Shown one piece after another: positions 43,309 to 51,371 of a stretch of DNA of 64,000 nt (position 1 is the first letter of the stretch; each line of letters opens with the position of its first letter). The position numbers and the translations under genes are program-made. Source of the DNA: SZAS-18 sp038322235. Its GTDB lineage: Bacteria > Verrucomicrobiota > Verrucomicrobiia > Chthoniobacterales > SZAS-18. The notes below the pieces were generated by a model that saw only the letters and a list, made by a program, of their open reading frames with translations, was not told the DNA's origin and made no database searches. Location of the stretch: NCBI GenBank assembly GCA_038322235.1, contig JBBQFQ010000003.1:185947-249946 (forward strand). Reading direction: 5' to 3'.

Positions 43309-44376
43309 TTACCAATCCAGTGAACCGGCGCCAGCCTTGGCGTACTCCGTCACGCGGGTCTCGAAGAAGTTCTTTTCCTTCGCGAGATCCATCGTCTCAC
43401 CGAGCCAGGGGAACGGATTGCGGCTGCCGTAGCGCGCCTTGAGGCCGATCCGCTCGAGTCGACGATCGGCAATGTGCTGAACGTATTCGCGGAAGAGGTT
43501 TGCATTCAGGCCGAGAATTCCCGTCGGGAGGCAGTCCTCCGCGTAGTTGATCTCCAGCTCGACCGCCTGAGCGATCATACCTTCGAGCTTCGCCTGCAAC
43601 GCGGGCGTCCAGGCGGACGGGTTCTCCTCCTTGATACCGTTGATGAGGTCGATCCCGAAGTTCAGGTGGATCGACTCATCCCGCATGATGTACTCGAACT
43701 GCTCGCCAATCCCTGTCATGCGGTTCTGGCGCTTGAACGAGAGCATCATGACGAAGCCGGAGTAGAAAAAGATTCCTTCCATGATGACGTAAAAGCCCAC
43801 GAGGTTCGTGAGGAACTTCTGGATGCCTTCGACGCTGTCGGTGGTGAAATGCGGGTCGATCAGATCCTGCGTGAGCGTCATCTCGAAGGCGTCCTTCTCG
43901 TTGATGCTGTTCACCTCGTGGTACATGTTGAAGATCTCGCGCTGATCGAGCGAGAGGCTCTCCACGATGTAGTGGAACGTGTGGGTGTGGATCGCCTCCT
44001 CGAAGGCCTGGCGAAGAAGATACTGCCGGCACTCGGGGTTCGTGACGTGCTTGAAGATGGCGAGAACGATGTTGTTTCCGACCAGCGACTCCGCCGTCGA
44101 GAAAAAGCCGAGATTCCGCATGATCACCCGGCGTTCATCCGGCGTGAGGCGGTTTGACTTCCACAGCTCGATGTCGCGCTGCATTGGCACTTCTGTGGGC
44201 ATCCAATGATTTGCACAACCGTTGAGGTAATGCTCCCACGCCCAATGATACTTGAGGGGCATCAATTGATTCACATCAACCGCCTGGCAGTTGATGAGCC
44301 GCTTGTCGTCCGCATCGATGCGCTTGGACAAATCGTGGAGGGTGGCGCGCTCGCCGGTGGCGTTACAGCAGGACAT
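43309..44376 (-). CDS. nrdB: Ribonucleotide reductase beta subunit, class Ic type (Tyr radical site replaced by Phe)
   Basis: 355 residues. The metal ligand helices are Glu96 (FSTAESLVGNN), Glu127 and His130 (AFEEAIHTHTF), then Glu in IMEGIFFYSGF and Glu/His in MRDESIHLNFG. The position of the radical Tyr (E. coli Tyr122) is Phe134, codon TTC at 43975-43977, and the first carboxylate is Glu rather than Asp. Both are the marks of the Chlamydia-type class Ic enzyme with a Mn/Fe cofactor, and the text AFEEAIHTHTF resembles the chlamydial R2. It starts 63 bp after nrdA and ends opposite miaB. It provides the radical for dNTP synthesis. Confidence 0.93.
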   Translation of the reverse strand: MSCCNATGERATLHDLSKRIDADDKRLINCQAVDVNQLMPLKYHWAWEHYLNGCANHWMPTEVPMQRDIELWKSNRLTPDERRVIMRNLGFFSTAESLVGNNIVLAIFKHVTNPECRQYLLRQAFEEAIHTHTFHYIVESLSLDQREIFNMYHEVNSINEKDAFEMTLTQDLIDPHFTTDSVEGIQKFLTNLVGFYVIMEGIFFYSGFVMMLSFKRQNRMTGIGEQFEYIMRDESIHLNFGIDLINGIKEENPSAWTPALQAKLEGMIAQAVELEINYAEDCLPTGILGLNANLFREYVQHIADRRLERIGLKARYGSRNPFPWLGETMDLAKEKNFFETRVTEYAKAGAGSLDW

Positions 44377-44439
44377 GGCAGTGGGTGGAAGGGAAGGGAT
44401 GGAATGGGACGGACTGAAGTCGGAGAGCGGCAGACAAGC

Positions 44440-47373
44440 CTACTGGCAGGCCTCGCAGGTGGGATCAAGCAAGCTGCACGCCTGCACGTTGGTCATATCG
44501 GTCGCGGCGGTGACGGTGGCGGGAGCGGGATCCGTCACGGCGGCGGGAGGGGCAGACGGCGCGACTTCGCGGTCGAGCTTGATATTCGATGACGCACTCC
44601 GGTTCTTCATCCAGCGCGGCTGAATGCCACGCTTGTTCACGTCGAGCGTGCTCTTCTCCACCTGCGTCGCAGCGAGCGTCCGGAGGTAATAGGTCGTCTT
44701 CAGACCCTTCCGCCAGGCCAGGAGGTACATGTCGTTGAGGCGCCGCCCGTTTGGCGAACTCATGTAGAGATTCAGCGACTGCCCCATGTCGATCCACTTC
44801 TGCCGACGGCTGCCGCATTCGACGAGCCAATGCGCGTCGATTTGGAAGGCGGTGCGGAAAATCTCCTTGATGTCGTCAGGAATGCGCTCGATTTCGCCGA
44901 GGTCGCCGTCGAAATACTTGAGATCGTTCACCATCTCGGCGTCCCAGAGCCCACGGGCTTGGAGCGCCTCGACAAGGTGGTCGTTGATGCTCGTAAAGTC
45001 GCCGGAGAGGTTCGACTTCACGAAGAGATTCTTGTACATCGGCTCGATCGACTGGCTGACGCCGACGATATTCGAAATGGTCGCGGTGGGGGCGATCGCC
45101 ATGCAGTTCGAATTCCGCATGCCGTGGGCGCGGACCGCCGCGCGGACCTTGTCCCAATCCAGCGTCCGGGAGCGATCGACATCGACATCCCCACCCCGCT
45201 CTTTCGCAAGCAGATCCGCCGCGTCGATTGGCAGGAGACCACGGTCCCACTTCGAGCCTTTGAAGCTCTCGTAGGCGCCGCGTTCTTTCGCGAGCTCGGT
45301 GCTGGCGAGGATCGTGTAGTACGAGATCGCCTCCATCGAGCGGTCCGCGAACTCAACCGCGGCGTCGCTGGAATACGCTATTCCCAGCTTGTAAAGCGCA
45401 TCCTGGAAGCCCATCAGACCCAGGCCGACCGGCCGATGGCGAAGGTTGGCCCGGCGCGCCTCGGGGATCGGGTAGTAGTTGATGTCGATAACGTTATCGA
45501 GCATCCGCATGGCGGTGCGCACCGTCTTCTCAAGTCGCACGTGATCGATGCCATCCTTGGTGACATGGGCGGCGAGATTGATCGAGCCAAGATTGCAGAC
45601 GGCGACCTCGTCGACGGAGGTATTGAGCAAAATCTCCGTGCAGAGGTTCGAGGAATGCACGACCCCGCGGTGATCCTGGGGCGAGCAGATGTTCGACGGA
45701 TCCTTGAACGTGATCCAGGGATGACCGGTCTCGAAGAGCATGTTCAGCATCTTCTTCCAGAGATCCAGGGCCGCGACGCGCTTGAAGAGCCTCATCTCGC
45801 CGCGGTCAGCCATCGCCTCGTATTCCTCGTAACGTTCCTGAAAGGCGCGCCCAACGAGGTCGTGCAGATCGGGAGCGTCACTCGGGCTGAAGAGGGTCCA
45901 CGGGGCATTGGCGGAGACCCGCTTCATAAACAGATCGGGAATCCAGTTCGCCGTGTTCATGTCGTGGGTGCGCCGGCGCTCGTCGCCGGTGTTCTTACGG
46001 AGCTCGAGGAAATCCTCGATATCGAGATGCCAGGTCTCAAGATAGGCGCACATCGCGCCCTTGCGTTTGCCGCCCTGATTGACCGCGACGGCGGTGTCAT
46101 TCGCGACCTTCAGGAACGGAACGACCCCTTGGCTCTCGCCATTCGTGCCGCGGATCAGAGACCCCGTCGCGCGGACGTTCGTCCAATCGTTCCCGAGGCC
46201 ACCAGCCCACTTTGAAAGCTTCGCATCGTCGGAGATGACCTTAAAGATGTGATCGAGGTCATCCATCACCGTGCTGAGGTAGCACGAGGACAGCTGCGGA
46301 TGCAGCGTGCCGCTATTGAAGAGCGTAGGGGTGCTGGACGTGAAATGCAGCGTCGACAACTGCTCGTAAAACTCGATCGCGCGCTCGTTCCTCGTCTCGC
46401 CCTCAACGATGGCAAGGCCCATGGCGACCCTCATCCAGAAAAACTGCGGCACCTCGAAGCGCCTCCCCCGGTGGTGCAGCAGGTAACGGTCGTAAACCGT
46501 CTGCATGCCCATGTACTGGAACTGACGATCTCGCTCCGGGCGGAGGGCGGCCGCGATGCGCGGCAGATCGAAGCCGAGCAGAGACGAATCCAGCCGGCCC
46601 ACCTCGACCCCGTATTTCACGTACTCCGCGAAACGCTCCCGATGAAGCGTCGCGACGCTCGCCGGGTCGACGTTGATCGTGACAAAAGCTTCCCGATAGA
46701 CCGTGTTGAGGAGCAGACGGGCCGAAACATAGGAGTACGCGGGGTCGCGCTCGACGCGAGCCTTTGCCGCGAAGAGCATGGCTTTCTCGATTTCGTGCTG
46801 ATGGACTCCGTCGTACAGATTCGTCAGGGCCTCTTCGGCGAGTTCACGCCAGTCGCAGACGCTTTCGTACCCAGCACAGGCGCGAATGATCTCGCGCCGG
46901 ATTGCCTGCACATTCAAGGGTTGAAGGGACCCGTCCGGAAGGGTCATCATCATGCGAGGCTCCGTCGGCGCAGGCACCCCGTCCTGGCCCTCCTGAAGGA
47001 GCCGAGCCCGGCGGCGCTCCTCCCGGAAAAGGATGTAGCCACGAGCGACCAAGTGCTGGCCCGAGCGCATGAGTTCCGTCTCGACAATGTCCTGAATCAG
47101 TTCGATCTCGAGTTCCCGCCCTGACTGGGCGGTCGCGATCGCGCGCTGGGCGACCGCATGCGTGAGGCACTCGACATCGAGGCGGAGCTGGGCCGGCAGC
47201 AGCTCATCCTTTCCAATCTCGAGGATGTCACGAAACGCGCCCTCCAGGGCAACGGTGATTCTGGCCTCATCGAAAGGAACGACGCGACCATCCCGTTTGC
47301 GGACGGTGAGGGTTCCGGCGACGGGCGGGATGGGAATCTCTAAATTGAGAATCGTTTGAGACTCGGCGGACAT
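44440..47373 (-). CDS. nrdA: Ribonucleotide reductase alpha subunit with two ATP-cone domains
   Basis: The start is ATG 47371-47373 (MSAESQTILNLEIP), 977 residues. Two ATP cones stand in tandem: TVRKRDGRVVPFDEARITVALEGAF (about 22-115) and LPDGSLQPLNVQAIRREIIRACAG with YSYVSARLLLNTVYREAF (about 140-235). The catalytic barrel carries LSSCYLSTVMDD (first redox Cys), HSSNLCTEI (Asn, Cys thiyl site, Glu) and VCNLGSINLAAHV. The C-terminus has CSLLDPTCEACQ, the Cys pair that re-reduces the active site. The doubled ATP cone matches the chlamydial enzyme and suggests dATP feedback control. The long leader with NrdR-like boxes (47573-47620) precedes it; nrdB follows. Confidence 0.95.
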   Translation of the reverse strand: MSAESQTILNLEIPIPPVAGTLTVRKRDGRVVPFDEARITVALEGAFRDILEIGKDELLPAQLRLDVECLTHAVAQRAIATAQSGRELEIELIQDIVETELMRSGQHLVARGYILFREERRRARLLQEGQDGVPAPTEPRMMMTLPDGSLQPLNVQAIRREIIRACAGYESVCDWRELAEEALTNLYDGVHQHEIEKAMLFAAKARVERDPAYSYVSARLLLNTVYREAFVTINVDPASVATLHRERFAEYVKYGVEVGRLDSSLLGFDLPRIAAALRPERDRQFQYMGMQTVYDRYLLHHRGRRFEVPQFFWMRVAMGLAIVEGETRNERAIEFYEQLSTLHFTSSTPTLFNSGTLHPQLSSCYLSTVMDDLDHIFKVISDDAKLSKWAGGLGNDWTNVRATGSLIRGTNGESQGVVPFLKVANDTAVAVNQGGKRKGAMCAYLETWHLDIEDFLELRKNTGDERRRTHDMNTANWIPDLFMKRVSANAPWTLFSPSDAPDLHDLVGRAFQERYEEYEAMADRGEMRLFKRVAALDLWKKMLNMLFETGHPWITFKDPSNICSPQDHRGVVHSSNLCTEILLNTSVDEVAVCNLGSINLAAHVTKDGIDHVRLEKTVRTAMRMLDNVIDINYYPIPEARRANLRHRPVGLGLMGFQDALYKLGIAYSSDAAVEFADRSMEAISYYTILASTELAKERGAYESFKGSKWDRGLLPIDAADLLAKERGGDVDVDRSRTLDWDKVRAAVRAHGMRNSNCMAIAPTATISNIVGVSQSIEPMYKNLFVKSNLSGDFTSINDHLVEALQARGLWDAEMVNDLKYFDGDLGEIERIPDDIKEIFRTAFQIDAHWLVECGSRRQKWIDMGQSLNLYMSSPNGRRLNDMYLLAWRKGLKTTYYLRTLAATQVEKSTLDVNKRGIQPRWMKNRSASSNIKLDREVAPSAPPAAVTDPAPATVTAATDMTNVQACSLLDPTCEACQ

Positions 47374-47572
47374 GGCAGAAGACGGCGGGGGGGTGAGAGG
47401 CAAGGGGAGGGGCTTGCGAGGAGCCCGGGCGGGCCGGATTACCTGCCCCCGAGAGATCTGACAGTATCCCGCACCATTTGCCGGGCTTGCTGACAGTCTT
47501 CGAGGCTGTTTTTTCGTCGGCGAAAAAGCGGCTTCGGAATGATCCTCCAGAAACCGCTGCTCCACCGGCGAA

Positions 47573-47588
47573 CCACTACAGGTAGTGT
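47573..47588. promoter_or_regulatory. NrdR box-like palindrome 1
   Basis: CCACTACAGGTAGTGT contains the perfect palindrome CACTAC-AG-GTAGTG and agrees with the NrdR consensus (ACACWATATATWGTGT) at 12 of 16 positions. It lies 200 bp upstream of the nrdA start, a normal place given the long leader. NrdR with ATP/dATP represses nrd genes through pairs of such boxes about three turns apart. Confidence 0.6.
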
Positions 47589-47604
47589 CCAAGCTTCTCG
47601 CGAA

Positions 47605-47620
47605 GCACTGGCAGTTGTAG
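47605..47620. promoter_or_regulatory. NrdR box-like site 2 (weak)
   Basis: GCACTGGCAGTTGTAG matches the NrdR consensus at about 8 of 16 positions, mainly the CACT and TTGT halves. It begins 32 bp from the first box (three helical turns), the normal spacing of paired NrdR boxes. Weak alone; supported by the spacing. Confidence 0.4.
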
Positions 47621-47847
47621 GGCCAGCACTGCTCTGCGCAAGAAAAAGCGATGCCAATTCCGTAACTTTTTTCCCCGACTTCCGCTTGCCAAATTTTTTG
47701 GGCGCGAACGTCAGAAGGGTTACGAAAAAACCATAATTTCCGCACCGACAACGCCGCTTTTCCGGTGCAAAGACAGACGGACGCGACGGTTGCGACGGAA
47801 ACGCGAGTGGCACCGGGCGGAATCCCGGCTAAGGAATCGACTCTCGC

Positions 47848-48648
47848 ATGGTTCACCTCGGAAAACGCAACATCATCGGGGTGCTGGTGGATGCGATCGA
47901 CTACGACAGCGCCACGTCGCAGATCGTGAAAGCGGCACGGGAGGGACGAGGTTTTACGGTTTCCGCGCTCGCGGTGCATGGCGTGATGACCGGGGTTCAC
48001 GACGGCGGACACCGCTACAGGTTGAATCGCTTCGATCTGCTCTGTCCTGACGGACAGCCAGTGCGATGGATGCTGAATCGGGCACACGGCGCTGGGCTGC
48101 CTGATCGCGTTTACGGACCCTTTCTGACGATGAGGGTGTGTGAGGCGGCGGCCCGCGAGGGGCTTCCGATCTTCCTTTTCGGCAGCAGCGCCGCCGTCCT
48201 CGAGCGTTTGGAAATCGCGCTGGCGGAGCGCTACCCGGGCTTGAAAATCGCCGGGAGGCGGCCCTCGCGTTTTCGGAAGGCGACAGGGGAAGAGGTGGAG
48301 GACGATGCCCGGACGATCCGCGCGAGTGGGGCAATGCTCACGCTTTGCGGGTTGGGCTGTCCGAGGCAGGAGGTCTGGGCCTTTGAAATGCGTGACCGCT
48401 TGAAAATGCCGATTCTCGCCGTGGGAGCAGCGTTCGATTTCCTCGCCGGGAATCTCCGCATGGCGCCGGCCTGGATGCAGCGGCGAGGACTCGAATGGCT
48501 CTACCGGCTCGTGGTCGAGCCGGGTCGGCTTTGGCGGCGCTACCTGATCCTGAATCCGCTGTACATCTTGCATTCCCTGCGGCAGCTGACATTCGGGTCG
48601 CCCTCGCCCGACTCGCTCGCTCCGACCGAAGAACTGCGCTACGGCTGA
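47848..48648 (+). CDS. WecG/TagA/CpsF-family glycosyltransferase
   Basis: 266 residues. The GT26 fold is evident: FDLLCPDGQPVRWMLNR with catalytic Asp/Gln region, GLPDRVYGPFLTMRVCEAAAREGLPIFLFGSS, then LTLCGLGCPRQEVWAFEMRDRLKMPILAVGAAFDFLAG and RGLEWLYRLVVEPGRLWRRYLILNPLYI. Members transfer ManNAc(A) or related sugars onto polyprenyl-PP-linked GlcNAc in enterobacterial common antigen, teichoic acid or exopolysaccharide synthesis. The basic C-terminal helix probably docks it on the membrane. An epimerase gene follows after 37 bp; together they suggest a surface polysaccharide pathway. Confidence 0.88.
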   Translation: MVHLGKRNIIGVLVDAIDYDSATSQIVKAAREGRGFTVSALAVHGVMTGVHDGGHRYRLNRFDLLCPDGQPVRWMLNRAHGAGLPDRVYGPFLTMRVCEAAAREGLPIFLFGSSAAVLERLEIALAERYPGLKIAGRRPSRFRKATGEEVEDDARTIRASGAMLTLCGLGCPRQEVWAFEMRDRLKMPILAVGAAFDFLAGNLRMAPAWMQRRGLEWLYRLVVEPGRLWRRYLILNPLYILHSLRQLTFGSPSPDSLAPTEELRYG

Positions 48649-48685
48649 GTCTTCGCGCCAAACCGGATCTGAAATCTGAAATTCA

Positions 48686-49756
48686 ATGTCCATCTGTCTC
48701 GTCACCGGCTCAGCCGGACTCATTGGCTCTGAAGCCGTCCGCCACTTTGCCGCCCTCGGTTTCGACGTGCTCGGCATCGACAACAACCTGCGGGAAACCT
48801 TTTTCGGCCCGGATGCCTCGACGCTATGGAACCGCAGCCAGCTGGAATCCGAGGTCGGCGGATACACCCACGTCGACATCGATATTCGCGACCGGGAAGC
48901 GATCGATGGGCTTTTCCGGCGCTACGGGAAGTCGATCGAATTGATCATCCACGCCGCTGCCCAACCATCGCACGACTGGGCCGCGCGGGATCCGATCATG
49001 GATTTTACGGTCAATGCGAACGGGACCCTCCATCTCCTCCAGGCGATGCGCGAGAATTGCCCGGAAGCTGTTTTCGTCTTTTGCTCGACGAACAAAGTCT
49101 ACGGGGATACGCCAAATTTTCTGCCGTTGGTCGAACTGGACACTCGCTGGGAGATCGATGCGGCCCATGCGTACGCGAAGGGAATCCCGGAGACGATGAG
49201 CATCGACCAGTCGAAGCACTCGCTTTTCGGCGCATCGAAGGTCGCAGCGGACATTCTCGTTCAGGAATTTGGCCGGTATTTCGACCTGAAGACAGCGGCG
49301 TTCCGCGGTGGCTGCCTGACGGGACCACGCCATTCCGGGACGATGCTTCACGGCTTCCTGAGCTACCTGATGCGCTGCGTAGCGACCGGCAAGCTGTACA
49401 CGATCTATGGCTACAAGGGCAAACAGGTTCGCGATAACATCCATGCCGCCGACCTGATCGCTGCCTTCGACGCCTTCCGCCGGGCTCCGCGCTGTGGCGA
49501 GGTGTACAACATTGGGGGCGGCCGCTTCAGCAATTGCTCGATGGCCGAGGCGATCACGGAATGCGAGCGCATCTCCGGGCGAAAGGGAAACGTGGAGTAC
49601 GCTGAGGCCAACCGGATTGGCGACCACATGTGGTACGTCAGTGACCTCGCGAAGTTCCGGGCGCACTACCCAGATTGGGAGCTCCGCTATGACTGCCCCT
49701 CGATCCTCGCCGAAATTCATGCGCAGAATATCGACCGCTGGCGCCAGGACGGTTGA
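48686..49756 (+). CDS. NAD-dependent epimerase of the CDP-paratose 2-epimerase-like family
   Basis: 356 residues. Extended SDR: VTGSAGLIGSEAVRHF (NAD site), VDIDIRDRE, IIHAAAQPSHDWAARDP, VFCSTNKVYGD, and GGCLTGPRHSGTMLHGFLSYLMRC ... YTIYGYKGKQVRDNIHAADLIAAFDAF. This wording is that of CDP-paratose/tyvelose epimerase-like enzymes. Where the catalytic YxxxK is expected the sequence is SLFGASK, so Phe stands in place of Tyr; from memory relatives in this branch share this. It probably acts on a nucleotide sugar for the glycan whose transferase lies just upstream. DUF2237 follows 49 bp later. Confidence 0.8.
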   Translation: MSICLVTGSAGLIGSEAVRHFAALGFDVLGIDNNLRETFFGPDASTLWNRSQLESEVGGYTHVDIDIRDREAIDGLFRRYGKSIELIIHAAAQPSHDWAARDPIMDFTVNANGTLHLLQAMRENCPEAVFVFCSTNKVYGDTPNFLPLVELDTRWEIDAAHAYAKGIPETMSIDQSKHSLFGASKVAADILVQEFGRYFDLKTAAFRGGCLTGPRHSGTMLHGFLSYLMRCVATGKLYTIYGYKGKQVRDNIHAADLIAAFDAFRRAPRCGEVYNIGGGRFSNCSMAEAITECERISGRKGNVEYAEANRIGDHMWYVSDLAKFRAHYPDWELRYDCPSILAEIHAQNIDRWRQDG

Positions 49757-49805
49757 CGTGAGCGGACGCGCTGGCGCAACCGGCGGGGTCGGGGAATATT
49801 CGGCA

Positions 49806-50168
49806 ATGCCTACGAACGTTCTCGGTACCGAGCTCGAATGCTGCTGTCTCGAACCCCGCACGGGATTCTATCGGGATGGCTTCTGCCGGACCGGCCCGGG
49901 CGACGTGGGGCTCCACACGGTCTGCGCGATGATGACCGACGAGTTTCTCGCGTTCTCGAAGGCGGCGGGAAACGATCTTTCGACCCCCCTGTCCGCGTAC
50001 GGTTTTCCCGGACTGACGGACGGCGACAAGTGGTGCCTGTGCGTGACGCGGTGGAAAGAGGCATTCGACGCCGGCTGCGCTCCTCCGGTCGTGCTGGAGG
50101 CAACCCACTCCTCGGTGGTTGAGTTTGTGGATCTGGCCGATCTCCGCACGCACGAAGTGCGGGAGTGA
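49806..50168 (+). CDS. DUF2237 family protein
   Basis: 120 residues from ATG 49806. The sequence matches DUF2237 (PF09996) along its length: NVLGTELECCCLEPRTGFYRDGFCRTGPGDVGLHTVCAMMTDEFLAFSKAAGNDLSTP and GDKWCLCVTRWKEAFDAGCAPPVVLEATH. Several Cys are conserved in the family (CCCL, FC-TG, VC), but the function is unknown; metal binding is a possibility. Cytoplasmic, no signal peptide. The same strand as the epimerase, but a functional link is not indicated. Confidence 0.88.
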   Translation: MPTNVLGTELECCCLEPRTGFYRDGFCRTGPGDVGLHTVCAMMTDEFLAFSKAAGNDLSTPLSAYGFPGLTDGDKWCLCVTRWKEAFDAGCAPPVVLEATHSSVVEFVDLADLRTHEVRE

Positions 50169-50358
50169 CCTCAGCGTCCCGTGGCCAGGAAACGATCGCC
50201 GCGCCGCATGAAGCGCACGGGTCTCGAGAGGAAAAGTCGCGCCCTGGGCCAGCGCCGGGACGACGAGCATCCCGCAGGCGAGGGCCGGCAGGTCGAGTGG
50301 ACACACTGTCAGCAGCGGGACGAAGGAACCCGCCGCGGAAGTGCCCGGACACAAGGCG

Positions 50359-51222
50359 TCACCGCGTCCGACGGGCGGAAATCGGGGAAGTGCTGATGTC
50401 CCGGTCGAAGCGGCCCTCCTCGTAAGCCACACCCACGTCGTAACTCAGGCCTGAGAGCAGGCTATTCCGGATCGGCACGTCACCGCGGATGCCACCGGAA
50501 AACCGGTACGCACGCCCGTCGATGCGGTCACGTCCGGCACTGCGTGGTGAGTTAAAGTCCGTGACCATGATATCGCCATACACCTGCATTCCATGGGCCA
50601 CCTTGTAGTCGATCCCCGCGTAATACGAAGTCCGTTCCTGCCGCGGGATCGTCCGGCTCGCGCCGACAACGAAGCGACTCGGGAGCTTGAAGGAACTCGT
50701 GTCCGAGTAGCCGGCTCCGAAAGTCAGCGTCAGCTTGTCATTCGCGAACCCGGTGATGAACGACCCCGCGCGCACGTCGCCGCCTTTCCCGCCGGAGGTG
50801 CCGTAGAACAAGTTGATCTCGGTCCCGGCCGGCTTTATCGCGCCGCCGCCGCCATAGGTGGTGATATTCACCACTCCGCCGAGCGTGTCCGAACCGGCGA
50901 ACAACGCGCCCTCGTTCCGTACGACGTCGACACTGCTGATCGCCCCGAGCGGAAGCGCGCGGAGATCTGAGAAAGCCCACGTCCGGCGGCCGTTGATGAG
51001 GGTGACCGTGTTTTGCGGTCCCAGCCCCAGCAGGCTCACTCGCTCCGAACCATCGAGCCCAACGACAACCGAATCAGAAGGAGCGGCACCAAGCGAAAGC
51101 GGATATACCTGAGCCGAAGACTCAATGGCACCAACGGCGACGCTCATCGCAAAGGCAGCGGCGATGGCGCGCGACAAAACCTGCGAGCTTAGGAGCGCTC
51201 GGACGGAAGGGGCGGTGTTCAT
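50359..51222 (-). CDS. Truncated TonB-dependent receptor-like protein
   Basis: ATG 51220-51222 gives 287 residues with a signal peptide (AIAAAFAMSVAVGAIESSAQ). The second half of a plug domain follows directly: RVSLLGLGPQNTVTLINGRRTWAFSDLRALPLGAISSVDVVRNEGALFAGSDTLGGVVNITTYGGGG. The usual N-terminal plug part and TonB box are missing. Then a few barrel strands (INLFYGTSGGKGGDVRAGSFITGFANDKLTLTFGAGY, YYAGIDYKVAHGMQVYGDIMVTDFN) are read until the frame ends in SARRTR. Whole receptors have 600-1000 residues, so this is a remnant with internal and C-terminal loss, or a much reduced protein. Divergent from the SWIM-SNF2 gene. Confidence 0.7.
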   Translation of the reverse strand: MNTAPSVRALLSSQVLSRAIAAAFAMSVAVGAIESSAQVYPLSLGAAPSDSVVVGLDGSERVSLLGLGPQNTVTLINGRRTWAFSDLRALPLGAISSVDVVRNEGALFAGSDTLGGVVNITTYGGGGAIKPAGTEINLFYGTSGGKGGDVRAGSFITGFANDKLTLTFGAGYSDTSSFKLPSRFVVGASRTIPRQERTSYYAGIDYKVAHGMQVYGDIMVTDFNSPRSAGRDRIDGRAYRFSGGIRGDVPIRNSLLSGLSYDVGVAYEEGRFDRDISTSPISARRTR

Positions 51223-51371
51223 GGGTGAGATGGGAGCCTCGGCCAGACGAAACGGATGGCCTCGATAGAAAGAAGGATGCAACGCGAAAGCGGGCTTGTC
51301 CATCCCCGTCCGCCGCGGCGCGCGGAGCCACTTGGCGACGTGGCCTCCGTGCGCTCCATTCCCTCCCGCCG

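Larger units (their letters stand above)
47374..47847. promoter_or_regulatory. Divergent control region between nrdA and the WecG-like gene
   Basis: A 474-bp gap with divergent genes on each side. It holds two NrdR-box-like palindromes (47573-47588 and 47605-47620) and a small stem ACAGTC/GGCTGT followed by six T near 47490-47516 on the plus strand. An AT-rich segment with runs of T and A lies at 47660-47740, a plausible place for one or both promoters. No small gene is evident. Confidence 0.5.

Noticed and set aside
47490..47516. Terminator or attenuator hairpin (ACAGTC/GGCTGT plus T run) on the plus strand
   Set aside because: Short stem with a G-U pair and no gene upstream on that strand; kept only as a remark in the control-region entry.
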